Positions 11,693 to 21,477 of a stretch of 64,000 nt of DNA are shown here, in pieces. The notes beneath the pieces were generated by a model. That model did no database searches, was not told the DNA's origin, and was given only the letters and a program-made list of their open reading frames with translations. Where the stretch lies: contig JAAONU010000022.1 of NCBI GenBank assembly GCA_012932295.1, positions 1,525,094 through 1,589,093 of the forward strand, written 5' to 3'. Position 1 is the first letter of the stretch; every line of letters begins with the position of its first letter. A program made the translations under genes and the position numbers. The stretch comes from Cyclina sinensis. Lineage: Eukaryota; Mollusca; Bivalvia; Venerida; Veneridae.

Positions 11693-13815
11693 AAATTTAC
11701 TTGCTCCCTGGAGATGTTGTTTACCTTTGCTCTTGAAGTGTTGTTGGAGATCCCAAGGATAGTTCTTATTCCTTTATTAAGTTGTTTTCCTAACTCTGCT
11801 GAGCCTTCTCTATTTAAGTGAACCTCATCATGGAAGAGGCTTGGGTTTACCTTATCATTTATCATGAACGCACTAGCACTGTTTATAAAGATAAGGCCTT
11901 CCTTTTTGCAAAATGCTTCCAAAAGAATATTTGTTTCTGCAATATTCTCTCTTGACAATAGGTCTTTTTTCTTTGGTAGGATAGAAGATATGGCAATTTT
12001 TGCTTTTTGGTTGATAGACTGTAGTGACTTTACTAGTTTTTTGTAATTTTCACATATAGTCACAGGGGTGTCTGCGTTGGAAATGTTGTTTATGCCTATG
12101 TGTAAAATGACAATATCTGCGTCTTTAGCCAATTTTGGTTGTGATTTTGTATCTTTAAGTATTTTGTTGATATCTTGGACACATGCACCACTATTTGATT
12201 TGATGCTAACATTTATTTGATCAGTGCTCATTTTTCTTCTTACCAGCCCTTTTGTAACTGAATCTCCTAGGATAAGAACTTCAGATTTCTTTGTTATTGT
12301 ATTTCTCCCTGGTACATGTGTACTGTTTTCTGTGTCATTAGAATTTTCGCTTGGTACTGAAATAGGCTGTTCACTATTCACTGTACTTTGCTGTGTTGGC
12401 CTTGTTATAGTGTTCTGTACTATTGGAGTTAGATCCTGGACCGAAGTGTTCTGTATTTGTGAAATATCACTTTTATTTTGTATACCACCTTCATCTGTCA
12501 GTTCCTTACGTAGAATTTTCATCTCGTTCTGGAGAAAGAATATGTCTGTTTTTGATGAAACATTCTCTGTTCTTCTCTTAACTAAGTCAAGAGTGCTTGC
12601 AAATTCTTCAAATTGCTCCTTCACTGATGCCAGATCAGACTGAAGAGTATTTATAGTATCCTGTTGTGACTGTGTTGATGAAACTTTTTCCCGCAGTGCT
12701 TTATTTTCCTGTTTTAAGGACTGATTTGCATTTCTTAATTTATTCATTTCTTCTTCAAGTATAAGGATTTTTGCATTTTGTTCACTGGTAACTGTTTTAT
12801 CATTTTCTGATATTTTGTTTTTTAAATCTTTGTTGGATGATTGAAGTTTTGCATTTTCAACTTTCAGTTTGTTATTTTCCATAACACTTCGATTATATTT
12901 CATTTTCAGGTCATCTTGAATGTCGCACTGTACTGAGAAATCATTTTTTCCTATGAGTGGGCATGCAGGCTTTGCAGAGTCAGATACTGTAGTGTCGTAT
13001 TTTGAACTTGTGCTGAAAATTGAATCTGACAGATTTACTGTGTCACAGTTCATTTCACAGTACTCATCATCAGTTATACTTGTGACAGATTTCACCATAG
13101 TCTCCTCTTGTAAGGATTTTACCGAGGTATTGTCACTTTGGTTATTGTTTCTGATGGTATGTTGTTGTTTTTCAGTAGAATTTTGTTGATACATGTACTG
13201 TTTGTAGTTAGAATTTATTGGACTTGCACTTTCAGCTGGAAAGTTTGATGGTCTGGAATTCTTGTTCTCATTTATTGATGACTGAAACTTCCTACTGAAA
13301 TACTCATGATCAATAGAGTACCCTGCTTTCTTTGCTGCCTTTTCTGCTTTTTTCATTTCCTTTCCAAGTTTAAGTATTTCTTTGTTAATGGGTGGACCAA
13401 ACAGTGCATTTGACACTGTAGAGAGGAGGCTGCTAGATTTTCTCTTAAAGTTTGGTTTTTCTGATTGTGGCTCTGGGATTTTTTCAAGCATTTTGTCTAG
13501 CCATAGTCTACAACCACTTCCTTGGATTAGCATTGTCATTGTGTTATATATTGTTAATACAACTTTCTTTTCTGACAGAGTTATTGTTGTTGTTAATCCT
13601 GTGTTGTCCTTTGTTGGTGTAAGTGAATACATTGATTGTAATATTTGAAACATTTTGGCAAGTGTTGATTTCTTGTAGAAGGTGATTGATATATTGTCAC
13701 TAGACTGGCTTACATGTAGATTGAACAGATTGTTGGTTACATAATTTAAAGACATTTCATTGTCTGAAAATCCCTCAAATTCCTCTATATCAACAGATGT
13801 ATTATTTGAAGCCAT
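11557..13815 (-). CDS. LINE ORF1 protein with coiled coil and SGNH hydrolase domain
   Basis: This is an uninterrupted 752-residue reading frame starting MASNNTSVDIEEF. Residues 1-300 are mostly polar and low in complexity after a conserved-looking start. Residues about 305-440 are rich in K/E/L/N heptads and look like a coiled coil, usual for LINE ORF1 oligomerisation. Residues about 509-688 form an SGNH/GDSL esterase domain: block I ILGDSVTKG (Ser519), block III HIGINNIS (Asn576/577) and block V HDEVHLN (Asp663, His666), so all catalytic residues are present. The tail is Arg/His/Trp-rich, possibly nucleic-acid binding. Esterase-type ORF1 proteins are known from CR1-like LINEs and are thought to act in RNP or membrane interaction; the role is not proven. 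It is intact although ORF2 is gone. Confidence 0.85.
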   Translation of the reverse strand: MASNNTSVDIEEFEGFSDNEMSLNYVTNNLFNLHVSQSSDNISITFYKKSTLAKMFQILQSMYSLTPTKDNTGLTTTITLSEKKVVLTIYNTMTMLIQGSGCRLWLDKMLEKIPEPQSEKPNFKRKSSSLLSTVSNALFGPPINKEILKLGKEMKKAEKAAKKAGYSIDHEYFSRKFQSSINENKNSRPSNFPAESASPINSNYKQYMYQQNSTEKQQHTIRNNNQSDNTSVKSLQEETMVKSVTSITDDEYCEMNCDTVNLSDSIFSTSSKYDTTVSDSAKPACPLIGKNDFSVQCDIQDDLKMKYNRSVMENNKLKVENAKLQSSNKDLKNKISENDKTVTSEQNAKILILEEEMNKLRNANQSLKQENKALREKVSSTQSQQDTINTLQSDLASVKEQFEEFASTLDLVKRRTENVSSKTDIFFLQNEMKILRKELTDEGGIQNKSDISQIQNTSVQDLTPIVQNTITRPTQQSTVNSEQPISVPSENSNDTENSTHVPGRNTITKKSEVLILGDSVTKGLVRRKMSTDQINVSIKSNSGACVQDINKILKDTKSQPKLAKDADIVILHIGINNISNADTPVTICENYKKLVKSLQSINQKAKIAISSILPKKKDLLSRENIAETNILLEAFCKKEGLIFINSASAFMINDKVNPSLFHDEVHLNREGSAELGKQLNKGIRTILGISNNTSRAKVNNISREQVNFWNAHSRQRNVRRHQPHARPHPRFRVFQGPWNLWPRNTWMVPHWR

Positions 13816-14547
13816 TGTTCTCTTGATTAACTATTGTTTGCTGTTGTAATCACACTTATCCCAGTAGAAGTTTTTATAGTCCATATGTGCCTGTTTTCAC
13901 AAGTATGTTTTGGTATGTTTGGTATTTAAGGTGTGAATAATGTTTCTTAAGAAAGTTTCCAATATTCACAATAAAATTGACAATAAAATTTAACTATTTC
14001 ACTAATTTAGTAAATTACTTATTTAAAAATCACAAATATTTTTCCAGAATAAAATCCACAATAATTTAAGGATCACAACCATATAAAAATATCCAATATA
14101 GTTCTTGTTAATCCATTTATAATTTCACTAAGTCTGTCCATTAATAGGACAACCTTCTCCTCTCAAGGTCTGAGCACTGGCCCCTGGGGCGGGGCCATTT
14201 TTGACCCCAGGCTCATAATTTGAAAAAACTTGGTAGAGGACCACTAGGTGATGCTACATACCAAATATCAAAGCTCTAGGCCTTATGGTTTTAGACAAGA
14301 AGATTTTTAAAGATTTTCCTTTTGGTTGCCATGGCAACCAGAGTTCTGCATGGAATCAAATTCTTTAAACAATTTTGGTAGAGCTTCATGCAAGGAGCAT
14401 TTCTGTGAAGTTTTGTTGAAATTGGCCCAGTGGTTTAGGAGGAGATGTTCTTTAAAACAAAAGTTTACGCACGGACGCACGCACCGACGATGGACATTGA
14501 CTGATCACAATACCTCACCTTGTGCACTACGTGCACTGGTGAGCTAA

Positions 14548-15300
14548 AAACAGAAGCAACTTGATCCAGGATTTTATTTTCATATTTCTATATAAAACTG
14601 GGAGTAGCAAACAATAATCCATGGATTGACAGAGCTGAAAGGTCCACCAGACAATGATTCAAACCAAAATTTCAAAACTTTCAGCCTGGTGTTCTGAAGA
14701 GAAGGTTTTATAAGTGTTTGCCTAATACATGTAAGTCTGTGTAAAGCATACTGACCCAAATATGGAGCCAAAAATTTGCAGTTTTAAAATAACTGCTACA
14801 GGTCTTCTAGATAATGCTTTACGACAAATTTCAAACATCGGAGCCTTGTGGTTTCATACAAGGACTTTTAATTTTTCCGAAATATTTCTAAGTACATGTA
14901 AAACGTTATCCCCAGGACGGAGCCTGACTCAAGCACATAATTTGAATGATCTTGACAGAGCAACACTTAATGATGCTTCAAGCCAAATTTCTGAGGTCTC
15001 AGCAGTTTGGTTTGTAAAGATTTTTCAAGAGTTTGTCAAAATAAATCTATGTAAAACATCTGACCCCAAGATTAATGCCAAAACTCACCCCTGGTGCAAA
15101 GTTTGAAAAATCTTGATAGAGGTCCTATTGACAATGCCAATTTCAGAACTCTATGCTGTGGGTTTCATACAAATAGAATTTTGAAGATTTTGGTTTATCT
15201 TTCCAAGTAAAATGTGTGACTACTCAGGTGAAGCCAGTAGAAAAATCTAGAGGATTTTTTTCCCATTTTGTTGCAATATCAATCAGTTCTGCATGGGATA
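14548..15300. repeat. Very old, degraded dominant-repeat interior
   Basis: No gene is seen. Scattered phrases (GAAAGGTCCACCAGACAATG, TAAGTCTGTGTAAAGC, TCTTGATAGAGGTCC, AATCAGTTCTGCATGGGATA) are mutated forms of the ~190-bp units seen at 8640-9020 and 14178-14400. The stretch is therefore an ancient copy without recognisable ends. Confidence 0.5.
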
Positions 15301-15357
15301 AGATACATTGTAAGAAGTTAGAACACAACATTTAAAAAGGACAACATAAAGCAAGTT

Positions 15358-18300
15358 TTAATTCACTAATTTCTTCAACTCACTGTTAATTTCTCGTAAC
15401 CAAATTGCTATTTCTGCTGTCTGATCATATTTATCCACCCGGTCCATTTCCTTGCAGAAAAAGCCTTCATCTGATTGGATAGAAATCAAATACTCTCCGA
15501 TGCCAATTGCAAATCTCCGATACTTCGCTTCTTTGGTTTCTACCGCTAAGAGAGCAGCAGCATATGCCACTCTGTGACTGAAACTGAACATACAAATGCT
15601 TTCATGACATGTTAATGCGAAATCCATAACAGACTTTGCACTGTCTAAAAATCTCTCATCCTTTGTTGCTTGGTATAACTTTACCATAAAAATACTATGG
15701 TAACCAAGGAAAAAGTAAAGCTGATTGGCTGCATCCCTTTTTACCATGTAGAATGGCTCCATGTTTTCTGGTGGTGTAGATACAAGACAGCCAGTTTTGA
15801 CGGACATGCGCAAAAGTATTTCCGTCTCAAAATTAGGTTGTGCTGCCATAAACTTCAACAAGCCCTCACCACAAAGCCTTGCTCTATCTATGTCTGAAAA
15901 TTGTTTTAAGGGAAACATCTTAAAATCTAAGAGTACATTCAAAGCTTGCCTGTACAAACAACCCAACCTTGAGAGAGGCTGTGACTGTGTGTATAGCAAT
16001 TCAGAAAAAAAAATGCACTGAATATAGTGCATATTGCAAAAGATTTAAGTATATATAAATTAATTAAATATGTATATTTAGTTCTTCTTGCACCAATTTA
16101 ACCAAATTTTTACAAAATTTTATATTACTTCATAAATACTTCAAGTGAAACAGGGTCCTGGTGTCAAATAAGTACTCTAGAATTACCTCCCATGTAAAGG
16201 CACAGTAATCCAAGGTGAGCAGTCGACAGACAATCCATTGTTGATTCATCATTAACATCTGCAAACGCCCCTGTGACACAGACTAGCTGATAATCTGGGT
16301 GAAAGAAAGTCTTGCAAAAGTTGAAGGCTGGGTATGACACATCAAATCTGAAGATAAAATTTCAAATTATTAACCAAAGCAAACTATCAAACTTGCTAAC
16401 CAATGTCAAATTATAGCTCAAGGAAGTGATGAGTGTTTTTTATAAACTATACATCACAATGTATTTTACAAATGTACCTTTTAAAGTTTAGATTTGCCAT
16501 GAAATAAACAAACTCACATACAATAACAGATTATGCAGTTCAAGGAATTAGCATTTAATATTCCTACTTTAGATATTCATAAAAAACATTGCATCTCTCA
16601 GTTGGAATCAATCTATTTTACAGAATGAACATACAAGTACCAGAAATGTTTCAGATTTCAGAGAAGTATGATAATCCTAAAATTTAAAATGGGATTCCAC
16701 TTAACTTAATAATCATACCTATTAATTATAGACTAAAATACATAGGGTTTTCATCTTATATTAACTTATTATAAATCTGGGCCATTACAGTATAACATAT
16801 CTCTCACCCAAGGAAGGCAAAATAAAGAAATTTTGTCAGATCTTTTTATGAAAGGGAGTCTTTTCGTCAAATTAACCAATATAGGGGGTTGGTTCATTTT
16901 AAAAGTGCCTTTGTGTGGGATATAATACCCCACTGAAGGAAGGCACTTTATCATCTATGTTTTATTCCAATGGCCCCTTACTGCCAAAAATAACTGAAAG
17001 GTCTAATTTCTATTCAAAACTGTAAATTGGGAAAAATGCTAACTTGTGGAATAGTTAAACTGTCTTACCTTATCATTTCTTGAAAGTCACAAATCTTGTA
17101 AACATGCGGTTAACAGTAAGTCAACACTTACATGGAAGGTCTTAACTGTAGTCTTTTTCTTACTCAATAAGGTTTTACTAATGCCCCTAGAGACGATAAA
17201 TGGTACAGGCTGATTTGAGTGATTGACAAGTCCATTTCACACAGTTAATAAGAACACGTCTACATAAGAAGGCCTTTGTCAATAGAGACTTTCTCTTGGA
17301 GCAAATCTTGGAGCAGCAGTAATGCACAGTACTGGTAATCCAAAGGTCACAAGTTCCATCCCCCACTCCTCCACTAACATTACTAAATTGTACTTTGATG
17401 AGACTAAAAACTGAGGTCCCATGTATCATAGCTATACACAGAGCATGGAAAAGAACCAGACCAGGGGTTTCTCTGGTTTCCTTATCTTTCACTATCTATC
17501 ACAAAATAAAAAAACTCATTTCTGCAGGGGGTCGTCGGTCATCTGGGCCACCCGTATCGGCAATAAATAAACTAAAATAGAAAGATACTTTTTCCTTACC
17601 TACCAAGCCTGTGGGCTCCCATAGCTATCCATGCATTCATGTATGTCCAGAAATGTGACATAGGAAAACTTGAACTTTTCCTTCCTCGGTCTGTTTTGTC
17701 AGGATATGATAGGAAATCCCCATCTGCCTGTAAATAACAACAGTTACTATCACGTCTGTCACTGAAAATCTATATATCATCAATTAACAATGGCTGGATT
17801 TCTTAAAGTGTTTTAATTTCAAATGAAATGTTATACAACATTTGAAACCTACATGTACATGAAACTGACTGATCAGATAAAAGAATCTAAAAGGATTGCT
17901 ATGAGCCGACCTTTCAATTTTTGTTCATCTTATAATTTGAAAAATGCTTTAATAATAACATTGCTCTGTAGAATAAGCCTAAACAATGACCAATCAGACA
18001 AAACCAAACTGTAACCAACTTGTGATTCCATCTTGGTGATGTAAGCAAAAGAAAATTTAATCAGTATCAATGCAATTTTTCTTCCACTTGTAATACAAAA
18101 CTTAGTTTCCATTTACTTTAGTTTTAATGGCACACTTTCCAATGCAAGCAACTTTGGTATTTTATAACGTATCATTGATTCTTTTCCTCTGTATATTGCC
18201 ACTAGACCAATGCCGCTGATATGGTTACTTACATACATTCACCAGCTTAGGGTAGCCGAGTAGGTGCAGAACGTGTCTTGTAGGCGAGGGGGTTTTTGCA

Positions 18301-18966
18301 TTTTTGAGTCCTGTCCAGAGTATATTTTTTTTGGACCCAATGATACAATTTATAAAAGTCTTCAACCTATTTCAATTTGTATGTTTTGCAATAACTTTTT
18401 TCACCATTTGTGTTCTTACTCTGTTTTCTGAATCACAATAAGGAGGCACCGTGGTGCAGGGGTAGAGTAGACCAATGCAGGGCTCCAGATCCGGAGGTCG
18501 CGGGTTCGAATCCCGTCAGAGGCGAGATTTTCTCACGATCTTCACATTCCTTACCGCTGCGCGAATACTGGTATGGAACCAAGGAAGCAGTCATCGAGCG
18601 TGGTGAATCTAAGTTATAAGAACTTGTATCGCGCAATTGATGTAAAATAAATTAGTCTAAACTAAACTACTCTGTTTTCTTTTATTATATTTTGCTCAAA
18701 AAACCAAACAAGCACTCTCAAAATCTTGTTTCTTTCCATCAAATTAAATGATATAAACCTCCAGGTACCTGCATAAAGTCCTTCTTTATCCTGTCCAATA
18801 GCCTATGAGACTGAGCAGTGTGGCCACTCATCAGTAACAATGTAACCAACTTATACTGAGAGCAAAGATCCCCGCTCACTTTACTATCTTGCAATACTCC
18901 ATCTGGACCAATCTTTCCAGCTAATAGGGAACTAGCTTTACAACTTGATGTGAGGAACTTCTCCAT
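15358..18966 (-). CDS. Unrecognised helical (alpha/alpha-toroid-like) protein, four exons
   Basis: Proposed exons, transcribed right to left, are 18769-18966, 17600-17727, 16176-16347 and 15358-15984, bounded by AG acceptors and GT donors. Joined they give one frame of 375 codons with stop TAA at 15358. An alternative donor for exon 3 (low end 16187, a better GTAATT site) would need an extra small exon, so that junction is uncertain. The start ATG at 18964-18966 follows an AG acceptor by 10 bases, so a 5' non-coding exon is likely. The protein starts MEKFLTSSCKASSLL, has no signal peptide or membrane span, and is built of repeated helical segments with aromatic and Gly positions (FWTYMNAWIAMGAHRLGRF, DESTMDCLSTAHLGLL, LYFFLGYHSIFMVKLY, DQTAEIAIWLREI). 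This resembles six-hairpin or cyclase-like toroid proteins in general style only. I cannot name a family or reaction. Confidence 0.7.
16779..16977. mobile_element. MITE-like element with inverted ends
   Basis: The left end GGGCCATTACAGTATAACAT and the right end ATGTTTTATTCCAATGGCCC are imperfect inverted repeats of about 22 bases. The same ends occur at 41258-41414. The interior (GGGGGTTGGTTCATTTTAAA, AAGTGCCT) is non-coding. It lies in an intron of the minus-strand toroid-like gene. Confidence 0.6.
17285..17375 (+). repeat. Degenerate tRNA-derived SINE head
   Basis: CAGTACTGGTAATCCAAAGG followed by GTCACAAGTTCCATCCCC looks like the anticodon-arm to T-arm part of a tRNA-related SINE with a damaged B box. 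A relative with a better B box (AGTTCAATCCCC) is at 55440-55515. It is intronic and not a functional tRNA. Confidence 0.35.
18430..18667 (+). mobile_element. tRNA-derived SINE with 13-bp target-site duplication
   Basis: The tRNA-like head contains a perfect A box (TGGTGCAGGGG) and B box (GGTTCGAATCC). The body includes ACTGGTATGGAACCAAGG and AAGCAGTCATCGAGCG, and the tail is AT-rich (AAAATAAATTAGTCTAAAC). The sequence TACTCTGTTTTCT occurs exactly at 18417-18429 and again at 18668-18680, flanking the element, which marks a recent LINE-mediated insertion. It lies in intron 1 of the minus-strand gene, in the opposite direction to it. Confidence 0.85.
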
Positions 18967-20059
18967 TTTTTGTCATCTGTAAAATGCAGGTAAAGAAAAA
19001 GTTAGACAAGTACATTCTAAATGCTGTATAATACATTGTATGTTTAATTTGTGAAGGGCCAACAGGGGCTATAACTGAACTTTAAAAATATTTTGCAGTT
19101 GCACCACAGCATTTTTTTGTTTGGCTGGTTGGTAAGTAAGCTAAAAAGTTATTCCAAAACACATAGATTTCAGACTACTATTAGACATCAATTACCAATG
19201 TAAATCCATATGACCAAAACAAAGTTGGAAATCCCACAAAGCTATTCATTATTTTTCAGAACATGTCATGCAAGCTAGCCTAAATCACAAAAAAATGAAT
19301 ACTTATCAACATGTTTAGAAAGAATTAAAGAAATAATCTGTCTCTCATTCCATGTATGCTTTATCAAGTTTTATTTATTAGTTGTAAAATAATTGATTAA
19401 ATATAGCAACAAACTTCCTGCCACAACAGTCCTAAATTATTCTGGCCTCCTGAAATCAAACCTTAATGAGCTCTTTCAGTCATCATGTCATGTAAGATTG
19501 ACTATTTGGTCTGTAGTAACTATAGTTACTGTCTTTATTTTAATCTGCATGAAAGGTCACAATTACACTTACTTCAATGAAATTCTTTGAAAATAAAAAG
19601 ATTAATCAATGGGTAAAAGGTATGCAATGAATTTACTCAATTTAAGACCTTTTTCCATAAACTGAAGGCATCTTTGAAAACCAAAACCATTAATAAATTA
19701 AGAAATTTGATAAAATGATGAAGTTTTAACTGTTTCAATTAAGAGTACATAGTTTTGACTAACAAGGTCTAACAATGTACCAGTCTCTCACCCACTCTAC
19801 TCAAGAATGGCTCTGCCTCTAAAACAAGAGATGTTTGTAAAACACATATGCCCCCTAGTGCCTTATACCTAGAGGCAGTCATAAAAGTATAGGAAGGTAA
19901 AAGGACAGGGACTTGAGTCAGTACATTAATGGGAGGATGACAGGGGCTTCTGATATCAAAACCTTTTGGCCTTAGCAAGTAGATAAATAAGAGGAACTAT
20001 AGATTTTGTCAATGACACTTTGATTATAAAATGTATAAAGTTCAAACACTGGAGAACAG
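18967..20059. other. Upstream region of the toroid-like gene, no gene seen
   Basis: AT-rich, without convincing exons on either strand. It should contain the promoter and any 5' non-coding exon of the minus-strand gene, but no TATA-like or other decisive site could be fixed. Confidence 0.4.
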
Positions 20060-21477
20060 GAAAGTGTACAAGAACTGCATGGGTTGGTAGGCAGTAATGT
20101 CACTGTTGGAGGTAGGGTATGTAGGAACTTTTGAGGCACCAATGGCCAAGGGTTCTCCAGTTATCAATCAGAGAATCTGTTTTCCTCTTAATGGTGTATG
20201 GCCACCAAGACCTTTAACCGAGTGACCTCAAAGACAATAAGGGTCATCTCCTGAACAGACCAACTGCATAGCAAGTCTGTGAAGCCAATGCCCAAGGGTT
20301 CTCTAGTTTATAGGAAACCATTTTTCTGTTAATGGTCAGTCTGACCTTGAACTTTGAGCAAGTGACCCCAAAAACGATATAAGTAATCTACTGTCATGGA
20401 CAACCTACATACCAAGTTTGAGGAACATTGACTTCAAGCATTCTCTAGTTTTTCATCAGAAACCATTTTTCAGTTAATGATCAGTAAGACCTTGACCTCT
20501 GATATAGTGACCCTAAAACCTTCAGGGGTGATCTACTGGCCATAACCAACCTGCCTATGAAACTTTAGGTAGCCTGGGCCTAGGCATTCTATAGTTACTG
20601 ATAGAAAACTGTATTGCTTTTCAATGTGGCTGTGACATTGGCCTTTGACCTAATCACCTGAAAATCTTTAGAGGTCATCAATTTGTTATGTCCAACATAC
20701 ACATTATATTTGATGAATCTGGGCCAAAGGATTTCCTAGATATCAAGCAGAAACCATTTTGCTTTTCAAGGTCACTGTGACCTTGATCTTTGACCTGATG
20801 GTCTGAAAAACTATTAAGGGTCATCTACTTGTCATGGACAACCTACATACCAAGTTTGAGGAAGCTGAGCTAAGTGTTTTGTAGTTATTCATTGGAAACC
20901 ATTTTGCTTTTCAAGGACACTGTGAACTTGGTCTTTGACCTGGTGAAATAAAACCTCTAGAGGTCATCTATTGCTCATGACCAACCTAAATACTAAGTTT
21001 GAGGAACCTGGGGCCAAGCATTCTATAGTTATTGATCGGAAACCATTTTGGTTTTCAAGGTCACTATGACTTTGGTCTTTGACCTGGTGACCTGAAATAT
21101 CATAGGATTCATCTACTGGTCATGGACAACCTACAAACCAAGTTTGAGGAACATGGGCCCAAGTGTTCTAAACCTATTGATTGGAGACCATTTTGCTTTT
21201 CAAGGGCACTGTGATCATGGCCTTTGACCTGGTGACCTGAAAAACTATAGGGGTCATCTACTAGTCATGGCCAACCTATAAACTAAGTCTGAGGAACCGG
21301 GGTGCAAGCATTCTACAGTTATTGATCAATAACCATTTTGATTTTCAAGGTTACTGTTACTTTGGCCTTTGACCTAATCAACTGTAAAACTAATAAGGTC
21401 ATCTACTAGTCATGGCCAACCTACATACCAAGTTTGAGGAAGGTGGGTCAAAGGGTTCTCAAGATACTGATTGGAAA
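20060..21477 (+). repeat. Tandem array of diverged ~145-bp units (second type)
   Basis: About nine to ten units are seen. Each carries CCAAGTTTGAGGAA, an AGTTATTGATYGGAAACC-like stretch, CATTTTGCTTTTCAAGG, TGACCTTGGYCTTTGACC-like text and GGTCATCTACTGGTCATGG. Repeats of the CCAAGTTTGAGG phrase are spaced about 142-147 bases (for example 20849, 20991, 21138). It abuts the dominant repeat copy starting at 21478. Frequent short antisense readings in it are not genes. Confidence 0.75.

Larger units (their letters stand above)
10913..14177 (-). mobile_element. Non-LTR retrotransposon (LINE), internally deleted
   Basis: Read on the minus strand, the element has a ~360-base 5' leader (13816-14177), a full ORF1 of 752 codons, an overlapping start of ORF2, a jump to the last ~42 codons of a reverse transcriptase, a ~300-base 3' UTR with AATAAA just before the end, and a terminal microsatellite of TTAC repeats (10913-10940). 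Ending in a short simple repeat and an ORF1 with an esterase-type domain are known for CR1-like LINEs, so I infer that group. Most of ORF2 (endonuclease and polymerase) is missing. The edges are set where the interrupted host repeat stops and resumes; no target-site duplication was identified. Confidence 0.8.
9656..14547 (+). repeat. Dominant repeat copy R6, split by a LINE
   Basis: Starts ACAAGAGGGCCATGATGGCC after an A-rich run and ends CACTGGTGAGCTAA. ~145-bp units run to about 10550 and are followed by ~190-bp units with GGTAGAGGTCCACTAGACAA. Text breaks at TCTATGTAAAACA (about 10912) and resumes at GGCCCCTGGGGCGGGGCC (about 14178), which is the expected continuation of a unit. The interval is filled by the LINE. 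Confidence 0.8.

Noticed and set aside
11404..13648. Plus-strand frames across 11.4-13.6 kb
   Set aside because: They are shadows of the long minus-strand LINE ORF1.
18441..18525. Functional tRNA gene
   Set aside because: A and B boxes are good, but the sequence continues into a SINE body and tail and is flanked by a target duplication.
18410..18636. Short frames on both strands at the SINE
   Set aside because: They lie entirely in the SINE or its flank; such readings are a known source of false proteins.
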